Assembly: GCF_014596445.1 (NCBI RefSeq)
Contig: NZ_MECL01000052.1
Location: forward strand, 1-33,020
Origin: Streptomyces sp. CBMA29
Lineage (GTDB): Bacteria; Actinomycetota; Actinomycetes; Streptomycetales; Streptomycetaceae
Length of the DNA: 33,020 bases
Direction of reading: 5' to 3'
The position numbers and the translations under genes were made by a program. Positions 21,520-30,700 of the stretch are shown here, in pieces (the stretch's first letter is position 1; each line of letters begins with the position of its first letter). The notes below the pieces were generated by a model, which saw only the letters and a list, made by a program, of their open reading frames with translations, did no database searches and was not told the origin of the DNA.

Positions 21520-24213
21520 ATGACGGCCGCGGCGGGCCCGCCTCGGGCCGCGGGCACGGCGGAGGTCGAGGCACCGACCGTCGAACACCATCGTGAGCCG
21601 TTCGGGATCGGCGAGAGCCGCCCGCGGCTGAGCTGGCGGACGGTCACCGAGCGGCCGGACTGGACGCAGAGCGGATACGAGATCGAGGTCGTCGAGCCCG
21701 GCGCCCGCTGCGCGGGTGTCGCCGCCCCGCCCGCGTCCGGTGCCCGCCGCACAGTGCACCGCACCGGCCGGATCCCGGGCTCGGACTCCGTACTCGTCCC
21801 GTGGCCCGGAGCGGCGCTGCGTTCACGGCAACGGGTCGGCGTACGGGTCAGGGTGTGGGCCGCCGTCGTCGGGCGTGACGAGACGCCGTCGGCCTGGTCA
21901 CCGCTCACACTCGTGGAGGCCGGTCTGCTGGAGCGCGCCGACTGGACCGCCCGTCCCGTCACGCCCGACGACGGCTGCCCCGCGGGGCCGCTCCCGGTGG
22001 CGCTCCTGCGACGCGACTTCACCCTCCACTCCCCCGCCGTCTGCGCCCGGCTGTACGCCACGGCGCACGGCGTCTACGAGGTGGAGCTGAACGGCGAACC
22101 GGTCGGCGACCACGTCCTGGCCCCCGGCTGGACGTCGTACCACCACCGGTTGCGCTACCAGACGTACGACGTCACCGCCGCGCTGCGCCCCGGGCGCAAC
22201 ACGGTCGGCGCGCTGCTCGGCGAGGGCTGGCACACCGGGCGGCTCGGCTTCGGCGGGGGCTCGCGCAACCGCTACGGCGCCGAGCGGGCGCTGCTCGCCC
22301 AGTTGGAGATACGCCACCTCGACGGCAGTACGACGGTCGTCGGCACGGACGGCCAATGGCGCACGGCCGAAGGGCCGTTGCGGCGCTCGGAGCTGTACGA
22401 CGGCGAGGCGTACGACGCGCGGCGCGAGCGCGCGGGGTGGTCGCTGCCGGGGCACGACGCGGCGGCCTGGCAATCGGTGCGCGAACTCCCGCTTCCCGAG
22501 GCTGAGTTGGTCGCCCCCACGGGGCCGCCCGTCCGCCGTACGGAGACCGTCGCGCCGGTGGAGGTGCTGCGTACCCCGGCGGGCCGCACCGTGCTGGACT
22601 TCGGCCGCAACATCGTCGGGCGGCTGCGCGTCCGCGTGTCGGGTCCGGCCGGGCACACCGTGACGCTGCGGCACGCGGAGGTGCTGGAGGACGGCGAGCC
22701 CGCGTACCGTCCGCTGCGGCACGCGGCGGCCACCGACACGTACACGCTGCGCGGCGGCGGCGCCGAGAGGTACGAGCCGCGGTTCACCTTCCACGGTTTC
22801 CGCTACGCCGAAGTCGAGGGCTGGCCGGGGGTGTTGGACCCGGCCGATGTCGGAGCGGTGGTGCTGCACACGGACATGCGGCGCACCGGCTGGTTCTCCT
22901 GCTCCGATCCGCTGGTCACGCGGCTGCACGACAATGTGGTGCGGGGCATGCGCGGCAACTTCCTCGATGTGCCCACAGACTGTCCGCAGCGCGACGAACG
23001 GCTCGGCTGGACCGGCGACATCCAGGTTTTTGGCCCCACCGCGAGCTTCCTGTACGACTGCTCCGGGATGCTCACCGGCTGGCTGCGCGACCTCGCCGCG
23101 GAGCAGTTCGCCCGCCCCGGCCGCGTACCGCCGCTCGTGGTGCCCGAAGCGCTGCCCGCGGACTTCCCGTCCGACCGGACGTACGCGCTGTGGGGCGATG
23201 TGGCGGTGCTGCTGCCGTGGACGCTGTACCGGCGGTTCGGCGACGCGGAGTTGCTGCGGGCGCAGTATCCGAGCATGACGGCCTGGGTCGGCGCGACCGC
23301 CGCCCTGGCCGAGCGGGGCGGCGGTCTGTGGCGGCAGGATTTCCAGCTCGGCGACTGGCTCGACCCGGCCGCGCCCGCGCAGGACCCCGGCGCGGCCAGG
23401 ACCGACGGGGACCTGGTCGCCAACGCCTACCTCGTACGGTCGGCCGACGTGCTCGCGCGGATCGCCGACATCCTGGGCGAGGAGCAGGACGCGAGCGGGT
23501 ACCGGAGGCTGGCGGCGCGCACGCGGGCGGCGTTCGCCGAGGAGTTCGTCACGCCCGGCGGACGGCTGTCCTGCGACACCCAGACGGCGTACGCGCTGGC
23601 GATCCGCTTCGCGCTGCTGCCGACCGAGCGCCAACGGCTCGGCGCCGGACGGCGGTTGGCCGAGATCGTCCGGGCGGCGCGCTTCCGCATCGCCACCGGA
23701 TTCGCGGGCACACCGCTGATCTGCGACGCGCTGTGCGACGCGGGCGAACCCGAACTCGCCTACCGCATGCTGCTGGAGCGCGACTGCCCGTCCTGGCTGT
23801 ACCCGGTCACCATGGGCGCCACGACGGTGTGGGAGCGCTGGGACTCCATGCTGCCGGACGGCTCCGTCAATCCGGGCGAGATGACGTCGTTCAACCACTA
23901 CGCGCTCGGGGCCGTCGCCGACTGGCTGCACCGCACGGTCGCCGGGCTCGACGCCGCCGCCCCCGGCTGGCGGCACATCCGCGTCGCGCCCGTGCCCGGC
24001 GCCGGTCTCACCTGGGCCCGCGCCGCGCACGACACGCCGTACGGCAGGGCGGAGGCCGGCTGGCGGGCCGAGCGCGGCGCCCTCACCGTCACGGCCGTGA
24101 TCCCGCCGAACACCCGCGCCGAGGTGCGCCTCCCCGACGGCCGGGCGCCCTTCGCCGTGGGCTCGGGGCGCCATGAGTTCTCTCTCCCGTACTCCCCCGC
24201 GCCCCGGCCATGA
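21520..24213 (+). CDS. Alpha-L-rhamnosidase, GH78 (cytosolic)
   Basis: This 897-residue enzyme should cleave terminal alpha-L-rhamnose from rhamnosides brought into the cell, as no signal peptide is present. Domain order is that of bacterial GH78. An Ig-like N-terminal domain (about 18-130) begins EAPTVEHHREPFGIGESRPR. A lectin-like domain (about 145-330) follows, then a beta domain (about 335-430), the (alpha/alpha)6 barrel (about 440-790) and a C-terminal beta domain to the end. The barrel shows the family motif DCPQRDERLGWTGD at 487-500, which contains the catalytic acidic residues, and GATTVWERWDSM around 768-777. The ATG at 21520 has no strong ribosome binding site, so the N-terminus could be a little different. 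It is distinct from the secreted GH78 at 13504-16482, and together they could cover outside and inside steps. Confidence 0.92.
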   Translation: MTAAAGPPRAAGTAEVEAPTVEHHREPFGIGESRPRLSWRTVTERPDWTQSGYEIEVVEPGARCAGVAAPPASGARRTVHRTGRIPGSDSVLVPWPGAALRSRQRVGVRVRVWAAVVGRDETPSAWSPLTLVEAGLLERADWTARPVTPDDGCPAGPLPVALLRRDFTLHSPAVCARLYATAHGVYEVELNGEPVGDHVLAPGWTSYHHRLRYQTYDVTAALRPGRNTVGALLGEGWHTGRLGFGGGSRNRYGAERALLAQLEIRHLDGSTTVVGTDGQWRTAEGPLRRSELYDGEAYDARRERAGWSLPGHDAAAWQSVRELPLPEAELVAPTGPPVRRTETVAPVEVLRTPAGRTVLDFGRNIVGRLRVRVSGPAGHTVTLRHAEVLEDGEPAYRPLRHAAATDTYTLRGGGAERYEPRFTFHGFRYAEVEGWPGVLDPADVGAVVLHTDMRRTGWFSCSDPLVTRLHDNVVRGMRGNFLDVPTDCPQRDERLGWTGDIQVFGPTASFLYDCSGMLTGWLRDLAAEQFARPGRVPPLVVPEALPADFPSDRTYALWGDVAVLLPWTLYRRFGDAELLRAQYPSMTAWVGATAALAERGGGLWRQDFQLGDWLDPAAPAQDPGAARTDGDLVANAYLVRSADVLARIADILGEEQDASGYRRLAARTRAAFAEEFVTPGGRLSCDTQTAYALAIRFALLPTERQRLGAGRRLAEIVRAARFRIATGFAGTPLICDALCDAGEPELAYRMLLERDCPSWLYPVTMGATTVWERWDSMLPDGSVNPGEMTSFNHYALGAVADWLHRTVAGLDAAAPGWRHIRVAPVPGAGLTWARAAHDTPYGRAEAGWRAERGALTVTAVIPPNTRAEVRLPDGRAPFAVGSGRHEFSLPYSPAPRP

Positions 24214-24232
24214 CGCCCTCCCCCGACCGGGG

Positions 24233-24248
24233 GGGAGAGATCTCTCCC
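24233..24248. promoter_or_regulatory. Perfect 16-bp palindrome after the rhamnosidase gene
   Basis: GGGAGAGATCTCTCCC is a perfect palindrome 20 bases past the GH78 stop and about 95 bases before the dehydrogenase start. It could be an operator or, folded with a GATC loop, a weak terminator with a six-base stem. The sequence does not decide. Confidence 0.4.
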
Positions 24249-24282
24249 TGGGCCCGTCCGCGCGTGGGTGCGACGCTGAAAG

Positions 24283-24301
24283 AGACCTGATCAGCAGGTC
24301 T
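24283..24301. promoter_or_regulatory. Inverted repeat AGACCTG-N5-CAGGTCT
   Basis: Perfect seven-base arms separated by five bases, 41 bases upstream of the alcohol dehydrogenase start. The size and position suit the operator of a local regulator such as a TetR- or MerR-type protein. No matching regulator gene sits immediately beside it; the nearest regulator gene is at 26696. Confidence 0.5.
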
Positions 24302-24341
24302 GCCAATGCACCCTTCCAGGCAGAGAGCGAGACGTACCCCC

Positions 24342-25379
24342 ATGCGGGCAACGTTCATGTACAAGGCCGGAGACGTGCGCGTGCAGGACGCGCCGGACCC
24401 GACGATCGAGCAGCCCACCGACGCGGTCGTACGCGTCGTACGTTCCTGTGTGTGCGGCAGCGACCTGCACCCCTTCCACAGCCTGTCCGCCACGGACGGC
24501 CCGGTCCCCATGGGGCACGAGTTCCTGGGTGTCGTCGAGGACCTGGGCGCCGAGGTCTCCGGACTGAGCGTGGGCGACCTGGTGGTCTCCCCGTTCGCCT
24601 TCGCCGACAACACCTGCGAATTCTGCCGCGCGGGCCTGCACACCTCGTGCCCGCACGGCGGCTTCTTCGCGGCGGGCGGCGTCGGCGGCGCCCAGGCCGA
24701 GGCGGTCCGCGTCCCGCAGGCCCAGGGCACCCTGGTGAAGCTCCCCGCCGGAGTCGACACCGCGCTGCTGCCGTCGCTGCTGACGCTGGCCGACGTGTAC
24801 GGCACCGGCCATCACGCCGCCAAGCAGGCGCGGGTGCGACCCGGCGACAGCGTCACCGTCATCGGTGACGGGGCCGTGGGCCTGCTCGCGGTGCTGTCCG
24901 CCAGGCAACTCGGCGCCGAGCGCGTCATCCTCATGGGCCGCCACAAGGTCCGCACCGACCTGGGCCGCGATTTCGGCGCCACCGACGTCGTCGCCGAGCG
25001 CGGCGAGGAGGGGATCGCCAAGGTCCGCGAGCTGACCGGCGGCCACGGCACCCGCGCCGTCCTGGAAGCCGTCGGCCACCTGCCCGCGTACGAGACGGCC
25101 GTCGGTGTCGTCCGCCCCGGCGGAGTGATCAGCCGGGTCGGCGTCCCGCAGTACGCGAACGCACCGGTCGGTTTCGGCAGCCTCTTCGGCCCCAATGTCA
25201 CCCTGACCGGCGGCCCGGCTCCCGTGCGCGCCTATATCGAGGAGCTGCTGCCCGGGGTGCTGGACGGCACGGTCGACCCCGGCCGGGTCTTCGACCAGAC
25301 CGTGTCCCTGGAGGACGTGCCCGAGGGGTACCGGGCCATGGACGAGCGCACCGCCCTCAAATCGCTCGTCATCCCGTAG
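24342..25379 (+). CDS. Zinc-dependent alcohol dehydrogenase
   Basis: This is a 345-residue medium-chain dehydrogenase/reductase, which oxidises an alcohol or reduces a carbonyl with NAD(P). Catalytic zinc residues are C38 (CVCGSD) and H59-E60 (MGHEFLG). The structural-zinc lobe has only three cysteines (C92, C95, C103); the first position is Asp89, a change I have seen in related actinobacterial proteins. The cofactor loop is GDGAVGLLA at about 179-187. The start at 24342 was chosen because the protein then begins MRATFMYKAGDVRV as in homologues; an ATG twelve codons earlier is possible and neither has a strong ribosome binding site. An inverted repeat upstream suggests its own control. A terminator follows. 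The substrate is unknown. Confidence 0.88.
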   Translation: MRATFMYKAGDVRVQDAPDPTIEQPTDAVVRVVRSCVCGSDLHPFHSLSATDGPVPMGHEFLGVVEDLGAEVSGLSVGDLVVSPFAFADNTCEFCRAGLHTSCPHGGFFAAGGVGGAQAEAVRVPQAQGTLVKLPAGVDTALLPSLLTLADVYGTGHHAAKQARVRPGDSVTVIGDGAVGLLAVLSARQLGAERVILMGRHKVRTDLGRDFGATDVVAERGEEGIAKVRELTGGHGTRAVLEAVGHLPAYETAVGVVRPGGVISRVGVPQYANAPVGFGSLFGPNVTLTGGPAPVRAYIEELLPGVLDGTVDPGRVFDQTVSLEDVPEGYRAMDERTALKSLVIP

Positions 25380-25455
25380 CCGCCCGTCGTCTCGCGGCCA
25401 CTCCGCGTAGCTCGGAGACGCCGGGATTTCGCCGGAGCCCTGTGGGACCCATACG

Positions 25456-25484
25456 AGAGGGAGGCCGTGTCACGGCCTCCCTCT
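25456..25484 (+). terminator. 14-bp hairpin after the alcohol dehydrogenase gene
   Basis: AGAGGGAGGCCGTG (25456-25469) pairs perfectly with CACGGCCTCCCTCT (25471-25484); the real loop is probably TGTCA. It is followed by TCGCC rather than a T-run. It ends the dehydrogenase transcript before the aldo/keto reductase gene. Confidence 0.75.
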
Positions 25485-25498
25485 TCGCCTGGTCCGGG

Positions 25499-25520
25499 TA
25501 TTCCATGGACCCATGGAATA
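25499..25520. promoter_or_regulatory. 22-bp palindrome over the aldo/keto reductase start codon
   Basis: Ten-base arms TATTCCATGG (25499-25508) and CCATGGAATA (25511-25520) are perfect and separated by AC. The right arm contains the ATG start. It could be a repressor site at the transcription start of a leaderless message, or an RNA hairpin that hides the start codon. Confidence 0.6.
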
Positions 25521-26511
25521 CACGAACCTGGGAAGCTCAGGACTCAAGATCAGCCGTATCACCCTGGGGTGCATGAGCTTCGGGCGGTCGGGCACCGGCC
25601 GCGGCTGGGCGTTGGACGGCCCCGAGGCCGAACCGCTCTTCCGGCAGGCCGTCGAGACCGGCATCACCTTCTGGGACACCGCGAACACGTACGGCGCGGG
25701 CACCTCGGAGGAGATCACCGGCGAGGCGGTGCGGAAGTACACCAGCCGCGACCAGGTCGTCATCGCGACCAAGATGTTCGGCCAGATGAGCACCGGCCCC
25801 GGCGGCCGGGGCCTGTCGCGGCGCGCGGTGTTCGAGCAGGTAGACGCCTCGCTGCGACGGCTGGGCACCGACTGGATCGACCTCTACCAGATCCACCGCT
25901 TCGACCCGGGAACTCCCGTCGAGGAGACGATGGAGGCCCTGCACGACGTGGTGAAGGCGGGCAAGGTCCGCTACCTCGGCGCGTCCTCGATGTGGGCGTG
26001 GCAGTTCTCGAAGATGCAGTACACGGCGCGGGCGCACGGGTGGACGCCGTTCGTGTCCATGCAGGACCAGTACAGCCTGATCGCGCGTGAGGAAGAGCGT
26101 GAGATGTTCCCGCTGCTGGCCGACCAGGGCGTGGGCTGCCTGCCCTGGTCGCCGCTCGCCGGAGGTCTGGTCACCCGGCCGTGGGGCGACCGGAGCACGA
26201 CCCGCGGCGGGCAGAACCCGACCGCCGACTCCTCGGGCAGGCCGCTGTTCCTCGACAGCGACAAGGGCACGGTCGACGCCGTACAGACCATCGCCGAGTC
26301 CCGCGGCATCTCGATGGCGCGGGTCGCGATGGCCTGGGTGCTGCACAACCCGGTGGTGACCTCGCCGATCGTCGGCGCCACCAAGCCCCACCACCTCACC
26401 GACGCGGTCGCCGCACTGGACGTCCACCTCACCGACAAGGAGGTCACGGCGCTGGAGGAGCACTACACGCTGCGCGAGCCGACGTACTACGGCTCGGCCT
26501 CCGGTTACTGA
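25513..26511 (+). CDS. Aldo/keto reductase
   Basis: This is a 332-residue NADPH-dependent oxidoreductase with the (beta/alpha)8 barrel of the family, close to the YajO/general stress 69 type. The catalytic tetrad is D55 and Y60 in FWDTANTYG, K87 in IATKMFG and H128 in YQIHRFD. NADPH-binding segments near the C-terminus include PIVGATKPHHLTDAVAALD. The substrate, probably an aldehyde or keto compound, is not known. The start at 25513 matches the usual opening MEYTNLGSSGLKISR, but there is no ribosome binding site and the start codon lies within a palindrome. Only 28 bases separate it from the preceding terminator. The next gene is an XRE-type regulator, often found beside such reductases. Confidence 0.92.
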   Translation: MEYTNLGSSGLKISRITLGCMSFGRSGTGRGWALDGPEAEPLFRQAVETGITFWDTANTYGAGTSEEITGEAVRKYTSRDQVVIATKMFGQMSTGPGGRGLSRRAVFEQVDASLRRLGTDWIDLYQIHRFDPGTPVEETMEALHDVVKAGKVRYLGASSMWAWQFSKMQYTARAHGWTPFVSMQDQYSLIAREEEREMFPLLADQGVGCLPWSPLAGGLVTRPWGDRSTTRGGQNPTADSSGRPLFLDSDKGTVDAVQTIAESRGISMARVAMAWVLHNPVVTSPIVGATKPHHLTDAVAALDVHLTDKEVTALEEHYTLREPTYYGSASGY

Positions 26512-26695
26512 GCCGGAGGCGCCGCTCGTGCGCGGCGAGGGCGCCGGCGCGCGCCACTGTGGCCCCGCCTCGCCCGCGCCGGGAAGACCGGGGTTGGTCG
26601 GGGCCGGCCGGGGTCTGCCGGGGCCGGCCAGCGGGGGTGCGACAGGGCTCCCCTCGAAGCGCGTGTCACGGCGGTGAGGGAGAGAGACTGGCGAC

Positions 26696-27580
26696 ATGGC
26701 TCCTGACCAGCACAGCGGCGAAGAACTGGGGCGCTTCCTGCGCGCCCGTCGCACCCAGACCAGCCCCCGGTCCGCCGGCCTCACCCCCGGGCCGGGCGTC
26801 CGCCGCACGCCCGGCCTGCGCCGCGAGGAACTGGCCACGCTCGCCGGGGTCAGCATCGACTACTACACCCGTCTGGAGCGCGGGAAGGAGACCCGCCCGA
26901 GCCCCGCCGTCATCGACGCGCTGGCCCGCGCGCTGCGGCTCGACGACGCCGAGCACCAGCACCTGCGCGACCTCGCCGTGCGCGCCGCCCGCTACGCGCC
27001 CCAGGCCGCCCCCGCGCCGAGCCGCGCGGTGCGCCCGCATCTGAGGCTGGTGCTGGAGGCGCTGCGGCCGAGCCCCGCCTACGTGGCCAGCCGCAGCATG
27101 GATGTCCTCGCCCACAATCCCGGCGGCCTCGCGCTGTACGCGGGCATCGACGACTGGCCCGCCACGCAGCGCAACCTCGCCCGTTATCTCTTCCTCCACC
27201 CGGCCGCCCGCGAGGTCTTCCCCGACTGGGCGAACCAGATCCGCGGCTGTGTCGCCCGGCTGCGCGCCCTGGCCGGTACCGACCCCGACGCCCCCGACCT
27301 CACCCAGCTCGTCGGCGAACTGCTGCTCAAAAGCCCGGACTTCGCGAGCCTGTGGGAGCGCTACGACGTCACCGGCCGCAAGGTCACCGCCAAGACCTTC
27401 CAGCACCCCCACGTCGGCAGGATCACCCTCGCCTTCCAGGGCATGGCCCTCGAAGGCACCGCGGGCCAGCGCATGGGCATCTACACCGCCGCCCCCGGCA
27501 CCCCCGACCACGACGCGATGCTCCTGCTCGACATGACCGCCCCCCGTACCGCGCCGACGCCGTCCCGGCAGGAGCGCTGA
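26696..27580 (+). CDS. XRE-family regulator with MmyB-like ligand-binding domain
   Basis: This 294-residue regulator has an N-terminal helix-turn-helix (about 8-80) with the typical GVRRTPGLRREELATLAGVS and YYTRLERGKE. Residues of about 105-285 form the PAS-like MmyB/MLTR ligand-binding domain, with the usual markers RPSPAYVASRSMDVLAHN, WANQIRGCVARLRALAG and KTFQHPHVGRITLAFQ. Members often control a neighbouring dehydrogenase or reductase gene, so the aldo/keto reductase (185 bases upstream, same strand) and the alcohol dehydrogenase are the likely targets; that is inference. In the literature some members bind fatty acids. The ATG at 26696 follows a purine-rich GGGAGAGAG somewhat far upstream. 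Confidence 0.92.
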   Translation: MAPDQHSGEELGRFLRARRTQTSPRSAGLTPGPGVRRTPGLRREELATLAGVSIDYYTRLERGKETRPSPAVIDALARALRLDDAEHQHLRDLAVRAARYAPQAAPAPSRAVRPHLRLVLEALRPSPAYVASRSMDVLAHNPGGLALYAGIDDWPATQRNLARYLFLHPAAREVFPDWANQIRGCVARLRALAGTDPDAPDLTQLVGELLLKSPDFASLWERYDVTGRKVTAKTFQHPHVGRITLAFQGMALEGTAGQRMGIYTAAPGTPDHDAMLLLDMTAPRTAPTPSRQER

Positions 27581-27641
27581 GCGACCGCACGCATCGCCTA
27601 CGGCGCGTCAGATCGGCTCCCTGTGACGCGAGTGGTACCTG

Positions 27642-27670
27642 TTGACGGACGGTCGGGTGGGGAGTTCACT
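27642..27670 (+). promoter_or_regulatory. Candidate promoter of the GH89 gene
   Basis: TTGACG (27642-27647) and TTCACT (27665-27670) are 17 bases apart, 48 bases before the GTG start. The -10 is weak. Confidence 0.4.
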
Positions 27671-27718
27671 CTGCGAGCGGTTTGCCTACGGTTCCGGTCC
27701 TCGACAGGAAAGAGATCC

Positions 27719-30700
27719 GTGTCCACACGTCTCTTCGCCCCGCGTGCCGTCAGCGGCCGATCCTTACGCGCCAGGGCGGTCCTCACCGTCCTGGCAACGC
27801 TCCTGGCCCTCGTGGCAGGCGCCGTCGTGGCAGAACCCGCCACGTCCGCCGGGTCGGCCGGGTCGAACGGGCCCAAGGAGCTTTCGGCCGGGAAGGCCCG
27901 GACCGCGAGAGCCACCGCGGCCTCCGCCTTCGACACCTCGGTCGCCGAAGCCGCCGTCACGCGCCTGCTCGGCCCCGATCACGCGCGCCAGATCGACCTG
28001 CGGGGCATCGCCGCCGGGTCGGGCCAGGACCGCTATCTGATCGAGGCGGCGGGCGGTCGGGTGCGGATCAGCGGCACCACACCGGGCACGCTCCTCGCCG
28101 GACTCGGCCAGTATCTGCGCGTCGTCGCCCACGCCGACATCTCACTCAACGGGGAGCAGCTGCGGCTGCCCGACCAACTGCCGCTGCCGTCCTCCCCCAT
28201 CGGCCGGTCCGCGAACGTCGCCCACCGCTTCGCCCTCAACGACACCGACGAGGGGTACGCGGGCCCGTATCTGACCTGGCAGCAGTGGCAGCGGCGGATC
28301 GACGTGCTGGCGCTCAACGGCATCAACGAGATGCTGGTCTACGAGGGCCAGGAGGCCGTCTACGACAGGACCTTCCAGCGCTTCGGCTACTCCGACGCCG
28401 AGATGCGCGCCTGGATCCCGCAGCCCGGCCACCAGCCGTGGTGGCTGCTCCAGAACATGTGCTGCGAGAACGGTCCGATCAGCTCGCAGCTCCTCGACCA
28501 GCGGGTGACGCTCGGCCGCCGGATGACCGGCTATCTGCGGCAGCTCGGCCTCACCCCGGTGCTGCCCGGCTACTTCGGCACCGTCCCGCCGGGCTTCGCC
28601 GCGAAGAACGCGGGAGCCCATGTGATCGCACAGGGAACCTGGAACGGCTTTCCCCGGTCCGACTGGCTGGACCCGACGACGGCGCTGTTCGGCCAGGTAG
28701 CCGACGCGTTCTACGGCGAGCAGAGCAAGCTGTTCGGCGACAGCTCGATGTACAAGATGGACCTGCTGCACGAGGGCGGCCAGGCGGGCGACGTCAACAT
28801 CGGCGACGCCTCGCGGGCCGTACAGAACGCCCTCGACCGGGCCCACCCCGGAGCCATCTGGGCCATCCTCGGCTGGGAGAGCAACCCGCGCGCGGCGACC
28901 CTTCAGGCCGTCGACACCTCCCGCATGCTCGTCCTCGACGGCAACTCCGACACCACGGGCGCGACCGACCGCGACCAGGACTACCTCGGTACCCCGTACG
29001 CATTCGGCACGATCTGGAACTTCGGCGGCAACACGAACATGGGCGCGAGCATGGCGCTGTGGAACACGAAATTCCATGCCTGGCTGGCCAAGCCCGGCAC
29101 GGCGCTCAGCGGTATCGCGTTGATGCCGGAGGCGATCGACAACAATCCGGTCGCCGTGGAGTTCTTCGCCGATCTGGCGTGGGAGTCGTCGGCGGTCGAC
29201 ATGGACACCTGGATGGCCGCGTACGCCACGGCGCGCTACGGGGCCGCCGACCCGCACGCGGTGGCGGCCTGGCAGACCCTGGGCCGTACGGCGTACTCCT
29301 GGCCGGGCGACACCGGGACCAGGCACACCAGCAGCATCTTCTCGATCCAGCCCGGTCTGTCCGCGACGGCCGGTTCGGTGCCGTACGACCCGAAGGACGT
29401 CCAGCGGGCGTTCGGCGAACTGCTCCAGGTGGGACAGCGGTCGCGCGGCAGCACCGCGTACACGTACGACCTCGTGGACCTCGGCCGTCAGGTGCTGTCC
29501 AACGACACCCGGACGCTGCTGCCGCGGATCCGCCAGGCGTACACCGCCCACGACACCACCGCCTTCGACGCGCTCAGCGGGCAGTGGATGACCAAGCTGA
29601 ATCTGCTGGACGCGCTGCTGGGCGCCGACGGCACGTCGCTGTTCGGCGTCTGGCAGAAGGAGGCCGCCGCGCAGGCGCCGACTCCCGCGGAGGCCAAGCG
29701 GCTTGAGTACGACCTGCGCACGCTGGTCAGCGACTGGACGGAGACCCATCCGATCCAGGACTACGCGGGGCGCGAGTGGAACGGCCTGGTCGGGGACTAC
29801 TACGGGGCGCGCTGGCGGACGTTCTTCGACTCGCTCCGCACGGCGCTCAGCACCGGCGGTCCGCCGCGGGCCATCGACTGGCGCGCGGTCGCCTCGACGT
29901 GGGTCCACAAAGTGGCGCGCTATCGGAGCACGCCCACCGACGACGCCTATCAGCAGGCGCGGAAGGTCGCCGCGTATCCGGCGGGGCACGTGGCCCTGGC
30001 CGCGGACCCGAAGGCCGGGCCGCCCGGTGCGACCGTACGGCTGACCGCGGCCTTCACCGATGACAACGCCCTGTGGCCCACGGGCCCCGCGAGCTTCGCG
30101 CTGACCGCGCCGGGCGGCTACACCGTCCGCCCGGTCGGCGGGTCCACGCCGTCGGTGCCCGCGGGAGGGACGGCCACCGCCGCCTGGGACGTGACGATGC
30201 CGAGCGACGCCACGCCCGCTGACCTGGCGCGTCTGACGGCGACTGTGCGCTGGTCGTCGGGCGCAGCCGACGACGCGGTGTCGGCGACCGCGACCGACAC
30301 GACCGACGTGCTGGTGTCCGGACCGGTGGCGGAGCCGTATCGCACGGCGTCTTCGGCGTCCTCGGCGTCGATCGCCTTCGCCCAGCACGGCGACGTGTTC
30401 GGCATGGCCGGCGGCGGCGCGGACGTCGGCGCGTCCACCGACCAGTACGGCACCATCTACCGCCCGCGGTGGCTGACCTCCGGGCAGGCCGTCGGCACGG
30501 AGGTGCTGGAGCAGGAGAACAGCGGCCCCTGGGCGCGGGCCGGACTCGTCGTGCGCTCGGACCTCGCGCGGCCGGGAAGCGCCGGCTACGCCGATCTGGC
30601 CGTCACGCCGGAGCACGGCTGCGTGTTCATGTGGGACGCCGACGGCAACGGAACCCTTGAGCACTCCGCGTCGAGCGGCGGATTCACCGGCCCCGTCCAC

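Noticed and set aside
26575..26635. GGGGCCGGCC-rich repeated sequence upstream of the XRE regulator
   Set aside because: Short and irregular repetition of GC-rich words without clear period or symmetry; could be chance in this genome.
27630..27645. GTGGTACCTG resembling half of a dre site upstream of the GH89 gene
   Set aside because: Only the left TGGT half matches the DasR box; the right half does not. It also contains GGTACC by chance.
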